From positions 1-6,925 of the forward strand of contig DASRLO010000043.1 of NCBI GenBank assembly GCA_035648415.1: a stretch of DNA of 6,925 nt. Reading direction: 5' to 3'. Source of the DNA: DATARH01 sp035648415. Lineage in GTDB: Bacteria; Pseudomonadota; Alphaproteobacteria; ATCC43930; CGMCC-115725. How positions within the stretch are numbered: position 1 is the first letter of the stretch; every line of letters starts with the position of its first letter. This document shows positions 6,218-6,925 of this stretch, piece after piece. Under the pieces are notes generated by a model. The model was not told where the DNA came from. It saw only the letters and a program-made list of their open reading frames with translations, and made no database searches. Position numbers and translations under genes: made by a program.

Positions 6218-6925
6218 TTGAGCCGCGACCAGATCCTCACCTTCGTCATTCTCGCCGGTCTGATCGCGCTGTTTCTATGGGACCGGCTGCGCTACGATTT
6301 GGTCGCGCTCCTCGCCCTGCTGGGCGCGGTCGGCTGCGGGGTGGTGCCGGCCGATAAGGCCTTCAACGGCTTTTCAAACCAGGTTCTGCCGCTGATCGGA
6401 GCGGCGTTGATCGTCAGCGTCGCGATCGGCCAATCGGGCGCGATCGAGGTCATGCTGCGCTGGCTCACGCCCTTGATGCGCTCGAAGGAGCTGCAGGTCG
6501 GCATCCTCGTCGCCTGCGTCACGCTGCTGTCGGCCTTTATGAAGAACATCGGCGCGCTGGCGATCTTCATCTCGGCGGCGATCCAGGTCGCGCGGCGCAA
6601 CAACCGCTCGCCGTCCGAATTCCTGATGCCGCTTTCGTTCGCCTCGCTGCTCGGCGGATCGATGACGCTGATCGGAACCTCGCCCAACCTGTTGATCTCG
6701 GCGGTCCGCCAGGAGCTGACGGGGCAGCCGTTCCACATGTTCGACTTCACCCCGATCGGCGCCGGGATCGCCGTGTTCGGCGTGCTGTTCCTCGCGGTCG
6801 GCTGGCGCCTCTTGCCGCGCGGCCGGCGCGGCTCGGCGAGCGCCATGAACTTCACGATCGAGGACTACACCAGCGAGGTGCGCCTCCCTGAGAAGTCGCC
6901 GTTCGTCGGCCGCACGGTGGGCGAC
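6218..6925 (+). CDS. DASS/SLC13-type anion permease with RCK C-terminal (TrkA-C-like) domain, cut at right edge
   Basis: This is an inner-membrane transporter of the divalent anion:Na+ symporter / citrate-transporter-like superfamily. Only the first 236 residues are in the window; family members with inserted RCK-C domains usually run to about 590 or more. Hydrophobic segments lie near residues 7-21, 26-43, 54-76, 93-124, 136-163 and 176-199. Two family signatures are visible: LLSAFMKNIGALA (103-115), the first re-entrant loop region, and GGSMTLIGTSPNLLIS (146-161), the conserved ion/substrate-site loop. After the membrane part a hydrophilic stretch begins, YTSEVRLPEKSPFVGRTVGD (217-236), which looks like the start of an RCK_C domain, known for ligand or nucleotide sensing in related permeases. 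Substrate cannot be told; sulfate or another small anion is possible. The start is TTG 6218: an in-frame stop lies directly upstream, AAGG is seven bases before it, and the first membrane helix follows at once. Confidence 0.88.
   Translation, partial: MSRDQILTFVILAGLIALFLWDRLRYDLVALLALLGAVGCGVVPADKAFNGFSNQVLPLIGAALIVSVAIGQSGAIEVMLRWLTPLMRSKELQVGILVACVTLLSAFMKNIGALAIFISAAIQVARRNNRSPSEFLMPLSFASLLGGSMTLIGTSPNLLISAVRQELTGQPFHMFDFTPIGAGIAVFGVLFLAVGWRLLPRGRRGSASAMNFTIEDYTSEVRLPEKSPFVGRTVGD

Noticed and set aside
6292..6855. Minus-strand open frames opposite the permease gene
   Set aside because: The + strand frame encodes consecutive membrane helices and the SLC13 signature loops. The minus-strand frames have no recognisable content.
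1..6925. A mobile element, CRISPR array or defence cassette, including integration at the 3' end of tRNA-Gln
   Set aside because: There is no transposase, integrase, direct repeat of the tRNA 3' end, spacer array or toxin-antitoxin pair. The genes are chromosomal housekeeping or transport types with uniform base composition.

Overview
The window is strongly GC-rich and reads as a chromosomal segment of an alphaproteobacterium. Three things suggest this: an ETF-ubiquinone oxidoreductase very close to the mitochondrial enzyme, GC-rich codon usage with several non-ATG starts, and a membrane-anchored Sel1-repeat protein of a kind common in that class. A Rhodospirillales-like source is my guess. 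The order cannot be fixed from the sequence alone.

Layout. Positions 1-1167 (+) hold the C-terminal part of electron transfer flavoprotein-ubiquinone oxidoreductase (ETF-QO), complete at its [4Fe-4S] end and cut at the left edge. After 37 bases containing a perfect GC hairpin comes an exported tetratricopeptide-repeat protein (1205-2992, +). Its stop codon overlaps the probable start of ispE (2989-3921, +), the GHMP kinase of the non-mevalonate isoprenoid pathway. ispE seems to start at a CTG codon with a good Shine-Dalgarno sequence. Coming the other way, a 617-residue single-pass Sel1-repeat protein (5731-3878, -) ends inside ispE, so the two genes overlap tail to tail by 44 bases. Two adjacent inverted repeats lie at that junction. 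Upstream of the Sel1 gene, on the + strand, is a complete tRNA-Gln(UUG) with an encoded CCA end (5912-5986), followed directly by a bulged hairpin. After about 200 bases without a confident gene, a DASS/SLC13-type anion permease starts at a TTG codon (6218) and runs off the right edge. It is cut just as its RCK C-terminal (TrkA-C-like) domain begins.

How the genes relate. ETF-QO, the TPR protein and ispE are co-directional and tightly packed, so they may be co-transcribed. Only the TPR-ispE pair shows a coupling-type overlap. ETF-QO feeds electrons from flavin dehydrogenases to quinone, and IspE makes a precursor needed for the quinone's isoprenoid tail. A functional link between them is possible but not shown. 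The Sel1 protein, the tRNA and the permease look like separate units.

I see no mobile element, CRISPR array, defence cassette or clear new system. The points most worth checking are the CTG start of ispE, the convergent overlap with its paired inverted repeats, and the proline-rich, PodJ-like layout of the Sel1 protein.
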